DNA from: Spodoptera frugiperda
Lineage: Eukaryota > Arthropoda > Insecta > Lepidoptera > Noctuidae
DNA: 64,000 bases
Direction of reading: 5' to 3'
NCBI RefSeq assembly: GCF_023101765.2
Contig: NC_064221.1
Coordinates: forward strand, 10,783,465-10,847,464
The position numbers were made by a program, and so were the translations under genes. Positions 28,801 through 40,912 of the stretch are shown here, in pieces. Below the pieces are notes generated by a model. That model was not told where the DNA came from and searched no databases. It saw only the letters and a program-made list of their open reading frames with translations. Within the stretch, counting starts at the first letter, position 1, and each line of letters starts with the position of its first letter.

Positions 28801-30830
28801 GTTGATACAATTTACACGCCCATCACCCTCATCATTGGGAGTCCAAAGGTTTACAGATTAAATTCAACTATAAAACAGAATCTAATTCGTCACGTGAAAA
28901 GTTAAGATGGTGCATTGGAAAATGATATCTAGCTCTATAGTAACAAGGTTGAAAATGAGTTTTCAGGATGAAATCACTCAGTATGCACGTGCCCGTGCGC
29001 ACGGTAGAGAGTTCACAGCTGTTGTTCAAACAGTGGACTTTGGACCCGAGCCACAATCACCGGTGTAACCGCGTGAATAACGTGTAACGATCCGTTGATT
29101 TGTTTGGAGATATTTGATTGAGTCATCACTTCACTTCATCAGTTTATTTCATGATGTTGCGATCTGTTACTTGAAGTTTCAGTTAGGCTTTTTCTTATTA
29201 TAATAAACAATCGTAGTTAGTCAATAAACTTGTTAAACTTTGAGAATAATAAATATACTGAATACATTTATCTTCAAAGGTTATTTGAAGTTTACTGGCT
29301 AAGTAGGTGTTATACATAAAATGAATATCGTTTAGTTAGCAACAGGTTTGAATTTGATCAAGTTTGTTTAGATACTGATATTTTTGTGCATATACCAAAT
29401 ACTCTCTTATGGGAACCTCATATAATTATGTTGTATCTAGTCTTCAATTAAGTAACGCCGTCAAGGTTTTATACATATCTACCATCAAATGAGGTTTTTT
29501 AATTTCGTTAAAATTGTAGGTCAGTGCTCTTACTATCTTTGTAAGTGTGAGTAAGTTTCTTACGTGACGCGACTCACGATGTGCGGTATAGTGAAGTATC
29601 TATGTTTCTATGTACATAATATGCTTCAATATACTCATACAACTACTAATAGATTTATTTGCACTTTATCCAAGTATGATAAACGTAAAATCCAAATTAG
29701 CACGTGACTTTTTAGACACCTCTAATCGATCATTTAAATTGCAAATTATTATCATTGACTCGCGAAGTGGATCGATTATAGGTGGGCAACAGGTATTTAC
29801 TTATCGGCTAAGTGCTGGTGTTCTAATGTTAGAATAGACAGTATTGTTCATGAGTGCAGAGTTAACAAGTTTTTCGAGACATGATGCTTGTATTGGTCTC
29901 GTTTTTAAAGCACCTGTACCACCACAAAGGCTCTTAACCAACACGAACAAAGGGTTATGAAGTTGTAAACTCCTGGTCTAAGTTGTATGGTGCAATCGTT
30001 ACTTAATGTTACAAGTCTTTGAAGCTTGTTACTACGCTCTATTGCAGCATTTTGCAGTTTTACTTGGCGAATGTTGAATCAACAGAACATTCGTAAGGAT
30101 TGCCCTAAATTCGAAATGCATCGAATGATTGGCTGGAAGTTAGCCAGCAGTTAAAATAAACAGTACGGCGGCAATTCTAAAGGCAAGACTTTCATATGCC
30201 TTTAGAATAACCATATTAAAACCTTTATTCATAGACCATGACCACCTTAACAATGTATTTTCGTTGAAATAAATAACAGTACAGCAATAATATGAGAATG
30301 ATACGTTTATTGCATTTCATACAACATCACGAAGGTAAAACGTGTAGAATGCCATTTGCCGGGTCCAAAGTCCGCAAGGTAAACTGACGTCGCCGTCACC
30401 GTCGCCGAGCAAACGTGTCTCGAACAATGCTTTTGTTAGATATTAAAATGTACAATTACTAAGTGAATTCTACTCTAGCTACCTAACTATGACTACACAC
30501 TATTATTTTACACAAAAAATTCACCCATATGTTATTATGTTAATGTTACGTCCGTGTAATTCTGTTCCTGCTACATAATTCGCGAATAATAATATGTAAT
30601 GAGCAAGTAATACATGATTATTCGTTATGAAGATCTGCTGAAATATGGGATAAACTGTTTGTAAACAACTGCCACTGAAATATGAAGCGTGCGCGAGTAA
30701 AAATTTAATAGAAAATAAGAATGTTCATATGATTGTGCATGCTTACCTTTTCAAGGCAGTCTTGTCCAATTGCATTGGGTTCCACTTTGACTTCCAAAAT
30801 CACAGAATTGGGCTGGCTAACTAACCACAT
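4821..30830 (-). CDS. Dnr1: FERM and RING-finger E3 ubiquitin ligase, Dnr1/MYLIP type
   Basis: Six coding exons: 30747-30830, 9627-10387, 7762-7978, 5456-5638, 5028-5161 and 4821-4917. All junctions are GT-AG with matching phases, giving 491 residues against 445 in human MYLIP. The N-terminal ~350 residues form the FERM domain: F1 starts MWLVSQPN, F2 contains LLKEISELESFGEELFF, and F3 is in exons 2-3. A linker rich in Arg and Ala follows. A canonical C3HC4 RING comes last: C433-x2-C436-x11-C448-x-H450-x3-C454-x2-C457-x6-C464-x2-C467. In the family, MYLIP ubiquitinates lipoprotein receptors, and fly Dnr1 restrains the Imd immune pathway and the caspases Dredd and Dronc. The role here is by homology. 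The start is the first ATG after stops and fits the MYLIP N-terminus. The gene is head to head with VhaG. The RING is split across the last two exons. Confidence 0.93.
6055..6235 (-). mobile_element. tRNA-derived SINE, family 2, truncated copy
   Basis: It shares 'tacaatgtacacccacttt' and 'gtgagcctattgccatata' with the longer copy at 41515-41762. The tRNA-like head is missing. It lies in Dnr1 intron 3 (between the exons at 7762-7978 and 5456-5638). Confidence 0.65.
7139..7361. repeat. Imperfect tandem duplication of about 121 bp
   Basis: Unit 1 is about 7139-7242 and unit 2 about 7262-7361. Both start near 'acccaat', share 'tctttgaaaa', and end in 'aaaatgttgactaaaga(t/c)ccaata'. It lies in Dnr1 intron 2. 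A 219-codon open frame crosses it on the minus strand but has no protein-like signature. Confidence 0.6.
12650..13334. mobile_element. 685-bp DNA transposon with perfect 38-bp inverted ends
   Basis: The left end begins ATTCGTGGGTTAAG at 12650, and the identical 38 bases recur as reverse complement ending at 13334. A TA dinucleotide flanks both ends (12648-12649 and 13335-13336), consistent with a Tc1/mariner-type target. The interior has no transposase ORF but repeats a motif like 'gtgccaa-taaacgtaag' (about 12954 and 13024). The end identity suggests recent activity. Confidence 0.75.
23825..24075 (-). pseudogene. Non-LTR retrotransposon reverse-transcriptase relic
   Basis: On the minus strand, fragments in shifted frames match two RT core motifs. 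DLTKAYDNVV (around 24009-24040) fits the catalytic-block motif usually written DLxKAFDxV. GVTQGAVLGPLLFL (around 23832-23872) fits the GxPQGSxLGPxLF motif. Spacing and order are right for a LINE. Stops and frame changes between them show it is dead. It lies in Dnr1 intron 1. Confidence 0.65.
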
Positions 30831-32469
30831 TTTGTCAAAAATTTTGAAGAAAACAATAAAAATAGACTAAAAATGAGGTCGAATTATTGTTACGCGTTAT
30901 TTAATTCCGCGGTTTATCACTTGTCCAACAATGTTTATCTCACTCGCGTAAAGAATTTATTTAAAAAAGTCTTTCTTAATTCGCTCTGCGCAATGTTTAT
31001 CGCGTATTCTTTGTGGAAGTAAAACTGTGAATACTTCCAGACGACGGCCATACTACGTTAAGTTTGCCTCCGAAATGATAAAGAAAACAGTGACGTTACT
31101 GACGCGGGGGGCGCGGACTCTGTACTTTAGCGTCGAGCATTGCAAATAGCGTGTATTTATTCACTATTCATTACTGCTTCCACATTGATACTCCGTCCGC
31201 GACTCGTTCACTAATACGTCGATGTAAATGACACAAAACGATTTCGGTGAAGCACTGATGGTGGAACACGGACGGGATTGTTGTTTTGTTTCGCTCACTC
31301 GTGTTATAAAAGAAAGAGACAGGATTATCGTAGAGGCCAGAACCGGAGGGGCCAGAACTTTGGATTTGTTATTGACACGAATTTCTTCACTGTTGTATTT
31401 ATCTTTGTTGTTATTTATATTTTTGTATTAACGTGAGATTAACATAAGATTAATAATTATCTTCTGCACTTAAATGTATAATAAACCATTTGATTTTACC
31501 AATACGTAGGTACTTACAACAAAACAGAATGGTTATTCACTCGGATTAGAAAACTATAAACATTATTATTAATCCCCAAACCACCTTGACCAGTCACATT
31601 AATTAAAGTTGTTGTAATTTTTTTACTGAAAAACAGTCTTGACTTACTGAAAAACAGAAGTTTTAGATAGATCGCAAACTAAAGTTTATTCAAAGTACCC
31701 TTGTAGACAAACTACAAACTTCAAATTAAAATTTCCCGCTAAATATAATTTATATTTTTTTTGTCTCTGACACACATTTTTACCCGGACGACAAAATGAT
31801 CAAATCTTATTAAAATTATTAAAATATTTAATAATCACATTGCTTTCTCTATCTAGATTAGGTGAATTATGCAATTATAATTAAAAATAATTAATTCAAA
31901 ATGTTTGATTGAACATCCATGTTGATACCATAGACAACAATATTTAATGTTAAACTGTCGTCATTATAAAATATCATCCAATATTTAAATGAATTTTCAT
32001 AATATTGTCAAATTACGCAGTAAAATTATTTAATTTTGTATTAATTAAAAATATGTAGCAGCTTACGCTATTGCCATCTATGGAGAAACTAGGAAAACTA
32101 ATTATCAACACGTCACATGCAATCCATTATATGCAGATTTAACAATTTGCCTTTTAAAATGGATGACGAAAAAAGTTCACTACTTCCAGTTAATTCATTT
32201 AAATATTGATAGCAAAATAGTAATTATTTACTGTACAACTATATTAAAAAATAATGCGTGAACATTTGAGAGTATAATTTGTATAATATTTAGCTTAACA
32301 GTTACGATTCACGCAGAAAGACAAAAGCACGAGCCGCTGACAGCGCCAGTCGTGACAACCTAATGGTACTAAAGTAATCATATGACTTTCGTCACGACGG
32401 TCTACTGCGCTTATTGATTTGTGTCTTGGTCTTGATTCTCGCTCGACATAGTTTTTGTGTGTATCAGAA
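30831..32469. promoter_or_regulatory. Divergent intergenic region between Dnr1 and VhaG
   Basis: The 1.6 kb between the start codons of two head-to-head genes must hold both promoters and 5' UTRs, including any non-coding first exons. The part at about 30990-31210 is GC-richer, in an otherwise AT-rich setting. I see no TATA box that can be assigned with confidence. No further gene was seen. Confidence 0.45.
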
Positions 32470-35468
32470 ATGGCGAGTCAGACACAGGGAATCCAACAAC
32501 TGTTGGCGGCTGAAAAGCGCGCTGCCGAAAAGGTTTCAGAGGCCAGGAAGCGTAAGTTATTTTTGTCGCACTACGTATTTTACAATTAGGCCTTGTTTGT
32601 ACGTTTCCACTTTGGGAGTTACTTTGCATGTCATATAAATCTTGTTCTCAGTCGTTCATTAGTTGCATATCACATGAATCTTTCATTAAATATGGTTTAT
32701 TTGTGATGTATTTGGTCTGATGACTTGATCACATGATTTTCCCACTACACCCTTGGCTTGATGACTGATTCAATTGATAACAGCTTCTGGTTACATCTAT
32801 CATCTTATTAGAAGTACAATTTATTCTTATTTGAGATGAAATTTGCGTCTTACGTCATATTTCAGTAATTGTGCCAAATTAATATTGAATTTGTATTAGT
32901 TAGTTACAAATATTTTCCAATAAGGCTTTTCACTATAAAGAAGAATTGGAAACTCTCTTTTCAAGTTACTATTTGATGATTTTCACCATAGTTATGTTCA
33001 TACATATAAAAACAATGCAATAATGTTTGAAGTACTTGTATCATTCTAATTTGCATGCCATTGTCTATGAAATCGTGATCTCCCTAGATGAATAGTTTTA
33101 TGTAACTTACAAGTTCAATTGTTCAAGTACAGTACTTCCTGGGTAAATACTCAAAGGAAAGATACTACATACTCTAAATCTGTAGATATGAAGGTATTTT
33201 GGGTAAAGTGCCTAATAACTTTTTATCTCAAGACCTTGGTACTTCTCTTTGAGCAATTCATCATAAACCTATCAAATATTGCCTAGCTTGCTTGACATTA
33301 GGTACAAGTTGGTAATGAACTAGATTGAGACCGTAAACACTCATTCACTTCATAAATTACATGATTGAATAACTAACAAGACCCTATCTTACATCTATTG
33401 CAGTTACAATTTGAACGAATACCTTTTAGTGAGTTTCCTCATCTCGATGTGACTCTGAATATCATTAACATCATGCCTTTTATACCTGAAGGGGTAGGCA
33501 GCACATTACGGCACATAATGCCGCTGTACAATATATACCTACTTTTCATCATTGTGTTATAAGTACCATGTAATAAGGGCTGAATCAGACGAATCTCATC
33601 ACATTAATACAAATTTTATACCACATTTTCCATCCTTAGTTCAATTTTTAACAATACAATATTGATATGTTACAGGGAAAGCAAAACGCCTAAAGCAGGC
33701 TAAGGAGGAGGCCCAAGATGAGGTGGAAAAGTACAGACAGGAGCGTGAGAGGCAGTTCAAAGAGTTCGAGGCCAAGGTGAGATGAACTGAATGAACCGAA
33801 CTTCTTTATCACTTCTAATAAGAAGGCTCTTCTAGTTGAGTTATTAGACTGTGAAGGCTATTAGAACCAAGTTTAGAGTATTATTTTCAAATAAAATGCC
33901 ATGCATGTCTTGTAAGAAATGAGAATGAGATTAACATTACACAATAATATTTGTATTTAAAAACTTAATATTTTAGATTAACTTTATAGATTTTCTTGAT
34001 TAAAGAGTAGAATCAAAGTCAAAGTCAAAGCATTAATTTCTATATTTGAACTAATTGTCTATCAGTCAAGCTAGGTGCTTGATTCAAAGTGTAGCTTGGA
34101 ATGGATATCATGATAATTATACAGCATCTTATTTCAATATTGTCTTGGTGGATGGGTCAGACCCAGAATTGTAAACTTATCAAAGATTTTGAACGGAAAA
34201 TCCTAAATTAAATTAACAGTTTGTTATAAAAAAGAATACATCAACTATACACAACTAAGCCTACAGATACATTAAATCAAGTACAGTTTTGACAGATTTG
34301 ATAAATGGCAAGTGTTAGATTGATGTTATCTTCTCAGCTGTTAGATAATTCACTGTTTGCGAAGACTTTTACTTATTTATATCATTTTATTTATAGTTAC
34401 TAGGAGAATTTTGTTAGAAGGTAGAATAGAATATGAAGTGAAACGTGACATTATAAACTCTTCAAAGGAGAATATATTTAAGGTTTTTTGTCAAACATAT
34501 TCTTAGCGTTTACTAAATATTTAAGTGCAATAAATATTTTGTAAATTAAATTAGCTAGCTTGAGATACGTACTTACTAAATTAGAAAATATGAAAGATCA
34601 CAATACATATTATTACATGTTATACATATTATATTCTATTTGATTTATTTTTTTTAATTTTGATATAAGTGTAACATTGTCTTATATTATTATTATTTGT
34701 GCAGCACATGGGCACCCGGGAAGGTGTTGCTGCTAAGATCGAAGCTGAGACCAAGATCAAGATCGAAGAGATGAACAAAATGGTGAAGGCACAGCAAGAG
34801 GCCGTACGTATTACCTTACTACTTACTCTTATTTATATTCTCAAATAGTAGACATCAATCAGACCAGACAGACAAATAGTCACTTGAATAGACACAATTA
34901 TTTCTAAATGTCTATTTATTTAGGTATTATTTACCGTTAAAGAGAGTATTTATCCACATAGTTCCTTTATTTTCCCTTATTATAAAAGAAAATCCTAATC
35001 CCAAAGTAGTAGTTTGTAATAATATGGGTATTTGTAACAAAATTAAGGCACAAGTACGAGACATTAGCCAAAATGACGCGTTTAACATCATCGTGTGACC
35101 TTAGTAAGGTGACGTCATCTACTCAATACTTGTATAGAGTCGCTAGTAGTACGAGATTTAGCACGTTATTGTAGCTCAAGTACCAGGAAAAAGAAGCTCA
35201 ATTTTTTATTATGTTACCAAATTGTAAGACTTCTTTATATCAGTTGTAAAATGTATGGATATACCATTGACTATGAGTAAGCTTCTAACACTTTGTATAA
35301 ATCTATAGTCATCTAGTTATTGTGTGGGATGTATCGATGACGCAAAAGAAAATTCTGTTCTACAAAGAGACTAATATATTTTCTTCTTGTTTCCAGGTGA
35401 TCAAGGATATCCTCAACCTGGTGTACGACATCAAGCCAGAACTGCACACCAACTACCGCATCCTCTAA
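32470..35468 (+). CDS. Vha13: V-type proton ATPase subunit G
   Basis: Four coding exons, 32470-32551, 33676-33776, 34705-34803 and 35397-35468, have GT-AG introns and consistent phases. They give 117 residues, the usual length for this subunit. The N-terminus reads [19 protein letters not shown] and the C-terminus NYRIL. In between is one long, charged coiled-coil-like helix rich in Lys, Glu and Ala. In the family, subunit G pairs with subunit E to form the peripheral stalks that hold the V1 catalytic head on the membrane sector, for proton pumping across endomembranes and apical membranes such as moth midgut goblet cells. The start is the first ATG, and the sequence from it matches the family N-terminus. 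A poly(A) signal lies at 36096-36101. This gene is housekeeping and unrelated to its neighbours. Confidence 0.96.
33470..33588 (-). mobile_element. SINE family 2, truncated copy
   Basis: It lies in VhaG intron 1 and shares 'ggggtaggca', 'cattacggcac' and 'ataatgccgctgtacaat' with the other family-2 copies. The tRNA-like head is absent. Confidence 0.6.
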
Positions 35469-36095
35469 GCGCAGTAATTTATATAAAACCTGTTTGTCGC
35501 GTATTAAACACTTTGCGATCACCTAGTTGTTATCTATATGGTATTTCTTTTTAATCATAGGCCATAGGCACACGGCAGAAGTACACAAGCTGTCACACTC
35601 GATAACAATCGATTATAATCGATTAGAATCGATACGTGAACTTTACATCGATTTTAACGGTATAAAAGCAGCCGATTGCGATTCTCGAACATCGGACTGC
35701 GACACTGCAATCAAGTAATGAATGTAGTGAACTGATTAAATCACGCCGGTCTGTCCGTTAGCTGTAAATACAAGTGTCGCTTGGTTTCGCCCTATTTATG
35801 AAATAATCAGTCAATATTCTACGTGTTAAGAGATCAGCTCGGTATCATTCCAAAATACGTTCGAAGGTCCGATTGTAATGAACACAAAAAAAGTATATCT
35901 ATAATCTTAAAATTGTATGTTATTCAATGTTGTATGTTGAATAGAAAATATTAAAAGTTTTAAAAATTAACCCTAATGGTCTTTTCTTGAATAGTTGAGC
36001 GAGTTAAATGGGTGTACAGTATTAGTGAAAATATATATGTGAACGTTGTCTATGTGTTTGTTTTATTGTCATACGACCATTTCAGGTTTTAGGGA

Positions 36096-36101
36096 AATAA
36101 A
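36096..36101 (+). promoter_or_regulatory. VhaG poly(A) signal candidate
   Basis: AATAAA about 630 bp past the stop codon, followed by a GT/T-rich stretch. Confidence 0.45.
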
Positions 36102-36304
36102 CGCTTGTTTTAGTTTTTTTAACATTTAATTCTGTAGACGTTTTTCTACCAGTCCTTAAACAAACTGTTTTGTATTTCTTCATTGTAGTAGTGCCCTGTA
36201 AGTAAAAATACCAAAGTAAATAATTAAAATCATACTGTAATTAATCGAACAGGCGCCTGAAGTAATGCGCCTTCTAATATAGGACTTATCTGGTGAGAAG
36301 TAGG

Positions 36305-36310
36305 TTTATT
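36305..36310 (-). promoter_or_regulatory. SPH-A poly(A) signal candidate
   Basis: AATAAA on the minus strand, about 180 bp past the SPH-A stop. Confidence 0.5.
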
Positions 36311-36489
36311 TTCTCAACAAAAACTAAGCTGCAGCGTGATACTGTGTAAAAATACATAATAATATAGATAATGTACAACATGTTAGGAACATAATTTCTT
36401 CAAAGGCGTCCAAAATCCCAGTAACACCTACTTTTACATTGCCTAACTCTGAACTTCTAACAAACACACTTGACGAGTATTTTACACCA

Positions 36490-39400
36490 TTACCGTAACT
36501 GCACTTTGGATTGGCCGAGTCCATCGAGCCACGTCGCGATGGCTCCCACAGTGGAGAACACGGCGGGCTGGTCTGCCTGGTCGCAGCGCTTGGACGAGAA
36601 CGAGAGCACTCCTATCAGCACACCGTCCATTACTGCTGGGCCACCCGCGTCGTGCTGGAAATGGTAGGACATTGGAACTATATTGGGGTGATTCAAGTGC
36701 CTACATTTCAAAGACCGTAAGATTTACATGAATTTATTTCAAAGTCGATTAAATTTTGGTAGGCGCGGGAAACCAGCTGCCGCGCAACGTGTAGCGCGTT
36801 CGATTCCCGCACGGAGCAATTCATTGTGTGATCCACAAATTGTTGTTTGGGTTCTGGGTGTCACGTGCATGTGAACTTGTATGTTAGTAAACGGACATAC
36901 GACACAGGAGAGAATACCATAGTGCACTTGTACAAAATAGTCTAACAGTCAGTCTCATTTGAGTAGGTATCATGATATTAACGAAAGAACTTACATTACA
37001 AACGTTTTTCGGTAGCGTAATGTATCCTGCGCAGAAATTCGTTCGGGTGACTAAGTCTCTGCAAACAACATATCATGATCAATGTCAAGTAAATATTTAC
37101 TCACTTTATAGCTAGTTTCCTAAGTTGGTATTGCATATCCTATGTATATATTTATTTATAACACTCTAAAATTATATTTTTAAACATTACTTATAAAAAT
37201 AAAAAACAAAATAACATTTAAAAATATAAAAATAGGAGCCGACCAGTAGCGGGAGCATGGTCCAAGCTACCGGTGGTTAGGGCTCCAAAGACAGAAACCT
37301 CCTCACAATACGTGCCGTTTCGAGGAGTACTGCCTTCTGCATCAGGCCCTTGATCCATCCGCCTAACCCCAGCCTCCTAAGGTGGTTGTCGAGGCTGTTG
37401 GGTCATATCCTATTATTTTTATCATATTCTTATAATCCCAAAGCTAAAAATGGTGCTCTTTGGTATGACTACGTTTCCAAATGGATTTCCAAAATATGTA
37501 GATTTAATGTTCAATTTTTTGCTGGTTGCACAGTCATGTTCACTATTCATCGCAAATTTCACTTATAGGTTCAACATAGGCATATATTTTTAATTGAAAT
37601 TAAATCTTTTTGTCGTTCACCTTTTCGCCAATCGCCGATTTCCAAACCGCCTGAATTTTTTACCAATCGTGGAGATTATGACAAACCCACATGGGTAGGT
37701 CGAGTAGGTCCGAAGACTAGTAATGCACTGATTATATCACAGTTGATGATCTGCCTCTACACTTACTTGCCATATATCTCCTGACAGTCCGCTGAGTCGT
37801 ATACAGGGAGAACGACCTTCTGGAGTAGAACCTGACCTCCTGCTCCGCTGACACCCTGAATCATACAAAAATAAAAATAATAGGTTTGAGGGGAAAATCA
37901 TCCACTGACTTCTCCCGCCTTGGGCGAGGGGAGAGGGAGTGTCAGACTCTTACTGACTAAAAACCACCCCGTTCCGAAGCAAAACCAGAGGTAAACCTGC
38001 TAGGTAGTCCGCAGCTCCGGACCAAATAACAAACCTTGGGTTGCTATTCTGTTCTATTAGTTGCTGAACTCAGAAATCACAGAATACATACCAAAACAGA
38101 CCCCCAACCAAGGAACATGATTTTATTATCAACAGGAACCACTTTGTCTCTAGCGAAGGTAATCTTCTCTATGTATGGGTCCCGTCTACCGAAGGTCAGG
38201 TTCTTATGGAGCTTCAGCACAGCGTAGTTGAACTCCAGGGTCTGTGGCTTGTAGTTGGGATGGAAGAAGATCTCGGAGACACGCAGCAGCTCACCACCAG
38301 ACGTGGCGTTCGTGGACCCAACTCTCACCGTCAACATTTTCACATATTCACGGAAGAATCGATTGTTGTATTGGCTGAAAATAATTGACAAAGAAAGAAG
38401 TAACTGTCAGCTTTTCTTGTTTGTTATTAGTGAACTTATTCCAATACTTATAATTTACTAATATTATTTGTTTTAATTGTAAAGCTAAATCTAATTTAGA
38501 CTTAAAGTTGCGCGTAGTTCACTGCGCGTAGTTGTAGTATGTAGTGCGTAGTTCATTGCGCGTAGTTCGTAGCTCGTAGTCCGTAACAATGCATAACTCG
38601 TTATTAATCTTGTTTACGCGTTCGTAGCAAATGTAGAGACTCGTAGCTTACAGTAGCCTGATACAAATAGTTCAGAGTACCCATAACTAGATAATCAGTA
38701 AAAGTTATAGGCACAACGAACCACTTATAAAATATCACTGTAGTTTCGAAAATTTAAAGGAAATAAGCGTAGTACCTAACTAGCTGCACTATAATCTACG
38801 TCCGTTCCGTATGTTAAGCTTTGTCTGTAGTGTTTTGCCCTGGGGAGTAAGCTTCACCAGAAAAATCATTATATCATCTTTAGACACCAATTACAAGGTC
38901 GTCTATCATCTATTATTAGAAGTTATAAGCACTATGAACCACTTTTAACATGTCACTGTAGTTTCGTAAAGGTAAAGGAAATAAGCATAGTACCTAACTA
39001 GCATCAGTTATCTACACCGAACGTATTTGCTTTGTCTGTAGTGTTTTGCCCTAGTACTGTTTCTTAAACTGCAAAAATGTTAGGGAACTTTGCTCTTTGT
39101 ATTGACTTACAGTTGTAAGCAGTGAGCCGCAGTGAGGACCTTGTCCTTGTCGATGATGACGCCGCCGCACCAGAGCTCGTTGTTCACCAGCAGGGCGGCC
39201 ATGTACGGGAACTCCTCGATGGTGGCCACCTCGTCAGGGTTGTAGATGCGGCGGTAACGACGGTCCAACACCAGCTTCGTAGTCGTAGCCTGTGTGGCTG
39301 CCATTGCTAAGTAAACATTTTAACAGTTGTTGTAGTAGAGTTTTTTCTCTATATCATTACTGTGACTAAATATGAAGTTTATTTTTATACGGAGAGCTGA

Positions 39401-40579
39401 ACCGGACGATAATGACAAATTTATAATTGTGACCACATTGTGCCTTTTTTAATGGGACAAGCCGGCGACAACCTCCAATACCGCTGCAACTCTTGTAAGC
39501 CAGGATCTACAGTAGATACTGGCACATTGTGCCTATAGGTAGTAGAAACTAATTTACTCTGCAACATGTTGTGGGTAGATAGAGGTAAAACTCGGAGCTG
39601 CGGACTACTAGCGGGTTACCAGGGCTCGAAAAGCAGGAGTAGGAATGGGGTGGTCAGTAAGAGACTGCCACTCCCTGTAGCTTCGCCAAAGGCGGGAGAG
39701 GTCATTGTATGATTTTATCCTTTCAAAAAAAAGAGACCAGAAAGACGCGCTTAATTTCTTTCTGTTGAATCCCAGGTAAATAACTTTCGGGTACTTATTA
39801 CTTAAAAAAATCTGACGTGGTTATTTAAAGACAGAAGATTTGACATATATAGGTTAGTAAAGCCATTCTTACTTAATTCCACGTCATGGTTTGCGCCATC
39901 GAAGTCCTTGCGGTTGGGGTACTCGATGGGGAGGCCCTCGTACTGCCAGTCTTGGGTCTCTACGTTGTTTCGCGCATTGTGTCTTCTCGTGTCTAAAAAT
40001 AAAATGAATAAATCACCTGTACATCTAGTATGACTTTGAAGCAATAGGTAGTATTTGTCCTGAAGTTCCACGTTTTAGTTTGACCCACGTTTCGGTAAAG
40101 ACCTCTTCTCATACGACGAAGGAATGCTTACTCAACGCAGATTTCAGACTTAGGGAGATATAATACTGATCCAGAGCTGCGGACTACCTAGCGGGTTACT
40201 GGGGCTCCGGCTCGTAAAGCAGGAGTAGGAACAGGGTAGTTTTAAGTCAGTAAGAGTCTGACACTCCCTCTCGCCTCGCCCAAGGCGAGAGAAGTCATTG
40301 GATGATTTTCTGCTCTCAAAAAAGGGAGATATAATAAAATTCCGATTTTCTCAGCAATGAAGGATCAGCCTGCGATGAGATCCGATCAGGGATTAATAAA
40401 TAAACTTAATACATACCTACATCAAGGGAAAATACACGTTTGTAATTGTATTTAGTAGGTATCAGACTCTCGGCTTTTGTGTGATCTTGTGAATAAGTCA
40501 TTTCATACATCAAGTAGATTAGAAAAACAACACTAACATTTCTCAAGGAGAATATTTTGTAACACTGTGCAGTGAACAT
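36490..40579 (-). CDS. Serine protease homolog SPH-A, inactive S1 family
   Basis: Seven coding exons: 40417-40579, 39873-39992, 39111-39306, 38092-38374, 37767-37855, 36995-37058 and 36490-36654. They have consistent phases and give 359 residues. An N-terminal hydrophobic segment (about residues 14-25) looks like a signal peptide. The activation-type site is R114|IYNP. WCGG and TAAHC keep Cys42-Cys58 and the catalytic His (H156). The Asp position is N209 (FNYAVLKL), and the nucleophile is A308 in HDAGGP, where active enzymes have GDSGGP. It therefore should not cleave proteins. Inactive relatives in insects act as cofactors or binding proteins, for instance in prophenoloxidase activation, but that role is not shown here. 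Unlike SPH-B and SPH-C, it has no C-terminal tail and a shorter, two-exon N-terminus. The start could also be the Met at residue 24. Confidence 0.88.
36756..36920 (+). mobile_element. tRNA-derived SINE, family 1, copy 2
   Basis: The B box GTTCGATTCCCGC and the downstream body 'gtgatccacaaattgttgt' match copies 1 and 3. It lies in SPH-A intron 6, in the opposite orientation to the gene. Confidence 0.7.
37273..37430 (-). pseudogene. Non-LTR retrotransposon ORF2 C-terminal relic
   Basis: On the minus strand it reads LGGWIKGLMQKAVLLETA then RIVRRFLSLEP followed by a stop. This looks like the C-terminus of a LINE polyprotein as commonly seen in moth genomes. It lies in SPH-A intron 5. The family is inferred from recognition of this ending. 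Confidence 0.45.
37888..38022 (-). repeat. Dispersed repeat family 3, copy 1
   Basis: The reverse complement of the other family-3 copies. It carries 'ggtagtccgcagctccgg' and 'tcagactcttactgac'. It lies in SPH-A intron 4. Confidence 0.65.
38510..38590. repeat. Degenerate GCGCGTAGTT minisatellite
   Basis: About eight imperfect copies of a 'gtagttc' to 'gcgcgtagttc' unit. It lies in SPH-A intron 3. Confidence 0.65.
38700..39055. repeat. Direct duplication of about 140 bp
   Basis: The units at about 38700-38840 and 38918-39054 share 'cactgtagtttcg', 'agtacctaactagc' and 'gctttgtctgtagtgttttg' in the same order. It lies in SPH-A intron 3. Confidence 0.65.
39435..39545. repeat. Possible dispersed repeat fragment
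   Basis: The stretch 'gacaagccggcgacaacct' to 'ggcacattgtgcctat' has the GC content and sequence of a repeat fragment often seen in moth DNA. There is no second copy in the window, so this is recognition only. It lies in SPH-A intron 2. Confidence 0.3.
39590..39738 (+). repeat. Dispersed repeat family 3, copy 2
   Basis: It starts 'ggagctgcggacta' and contains 'aaaagcaggagtagga' and 'ccaaaggcgggagag', ending in an A run. SPH-A intron 2. Confidence 0.65.
40166..40324 (+). repeat. Dispersed repeat family 3, copy 3
   Basis: It has the same order of blocks as copy 2, with 'agagctgcggactacctag' and 'actccctctcgcctcgcc', and ends in an A run. SPH-A intron 1. Confidence 0.65.
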
Positions 40580-40661
40580 ACATAAATACAATATGTATGA
40601 GATATCCGACAATGCATGAATGAAACTGCTTTTGAAACAATCGCGCGTAAATTCAGGTTTT

Positions 40662-40912
40662 TTATGGTATAAGCCGATAAACAAGCAGACGGATCGCCTG
40701 ATGGTAAGCAAATGGCAAACACCAGAGGCGTACAAGTGTGTTACCGGGCATTTGGGGGTTAGGAATTTAAGGGTTGTTGGGGAATCGGGGATTGGGAAGG
40801 GGGGTAATTGGTCCTCCGGTAAGCAAGCGTTGATTCACGTCAGTTCTGCGTAAGGCCGTGGTATCGCTCCAGTCGAGCCGGCCCATTCGTGCCGAAGCAT
40901 AACTCTCCCATA
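40662..40912 (+). repeat. Dispersed repeat family 4, copy 1
   Basis: It runs from 'tatggtataagccgataaac' through 'aatttaagggttgttgggga' to 'cattcgtgccgaagcat'. Copies at 47080, 51816 and 59288 share these blocks in order. It starts about 80 bp upstream of the SPH-A start codon and so may overlap its promoter. Confidence 0.65.

Larger units (their letters stand above)
10388..30746 (-). other. 20.4-kb first intron of Dnr1
   Basis: The intron separates a 28-codon first exon from the rest of the FERM domain. It is AT-rich throughout. It contains a 685-bp inverted-repeat transposon (12650-13334) and a reverse-transcriptase relic (23825-24075). GC-richer islands stand out at about 15380-15560 and 20570-20690. 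I could support no nested gene: open frames in it are short, lack splice-consistent neighbours and have no recognisable domain. Confidence 0.7.

Noticed and set aside
38510..38590. Repeat array considered as CRISPR-like
   Set aside because: The units are short, degenerate and without unique spacers, and the DNA is from an insect nucleus.
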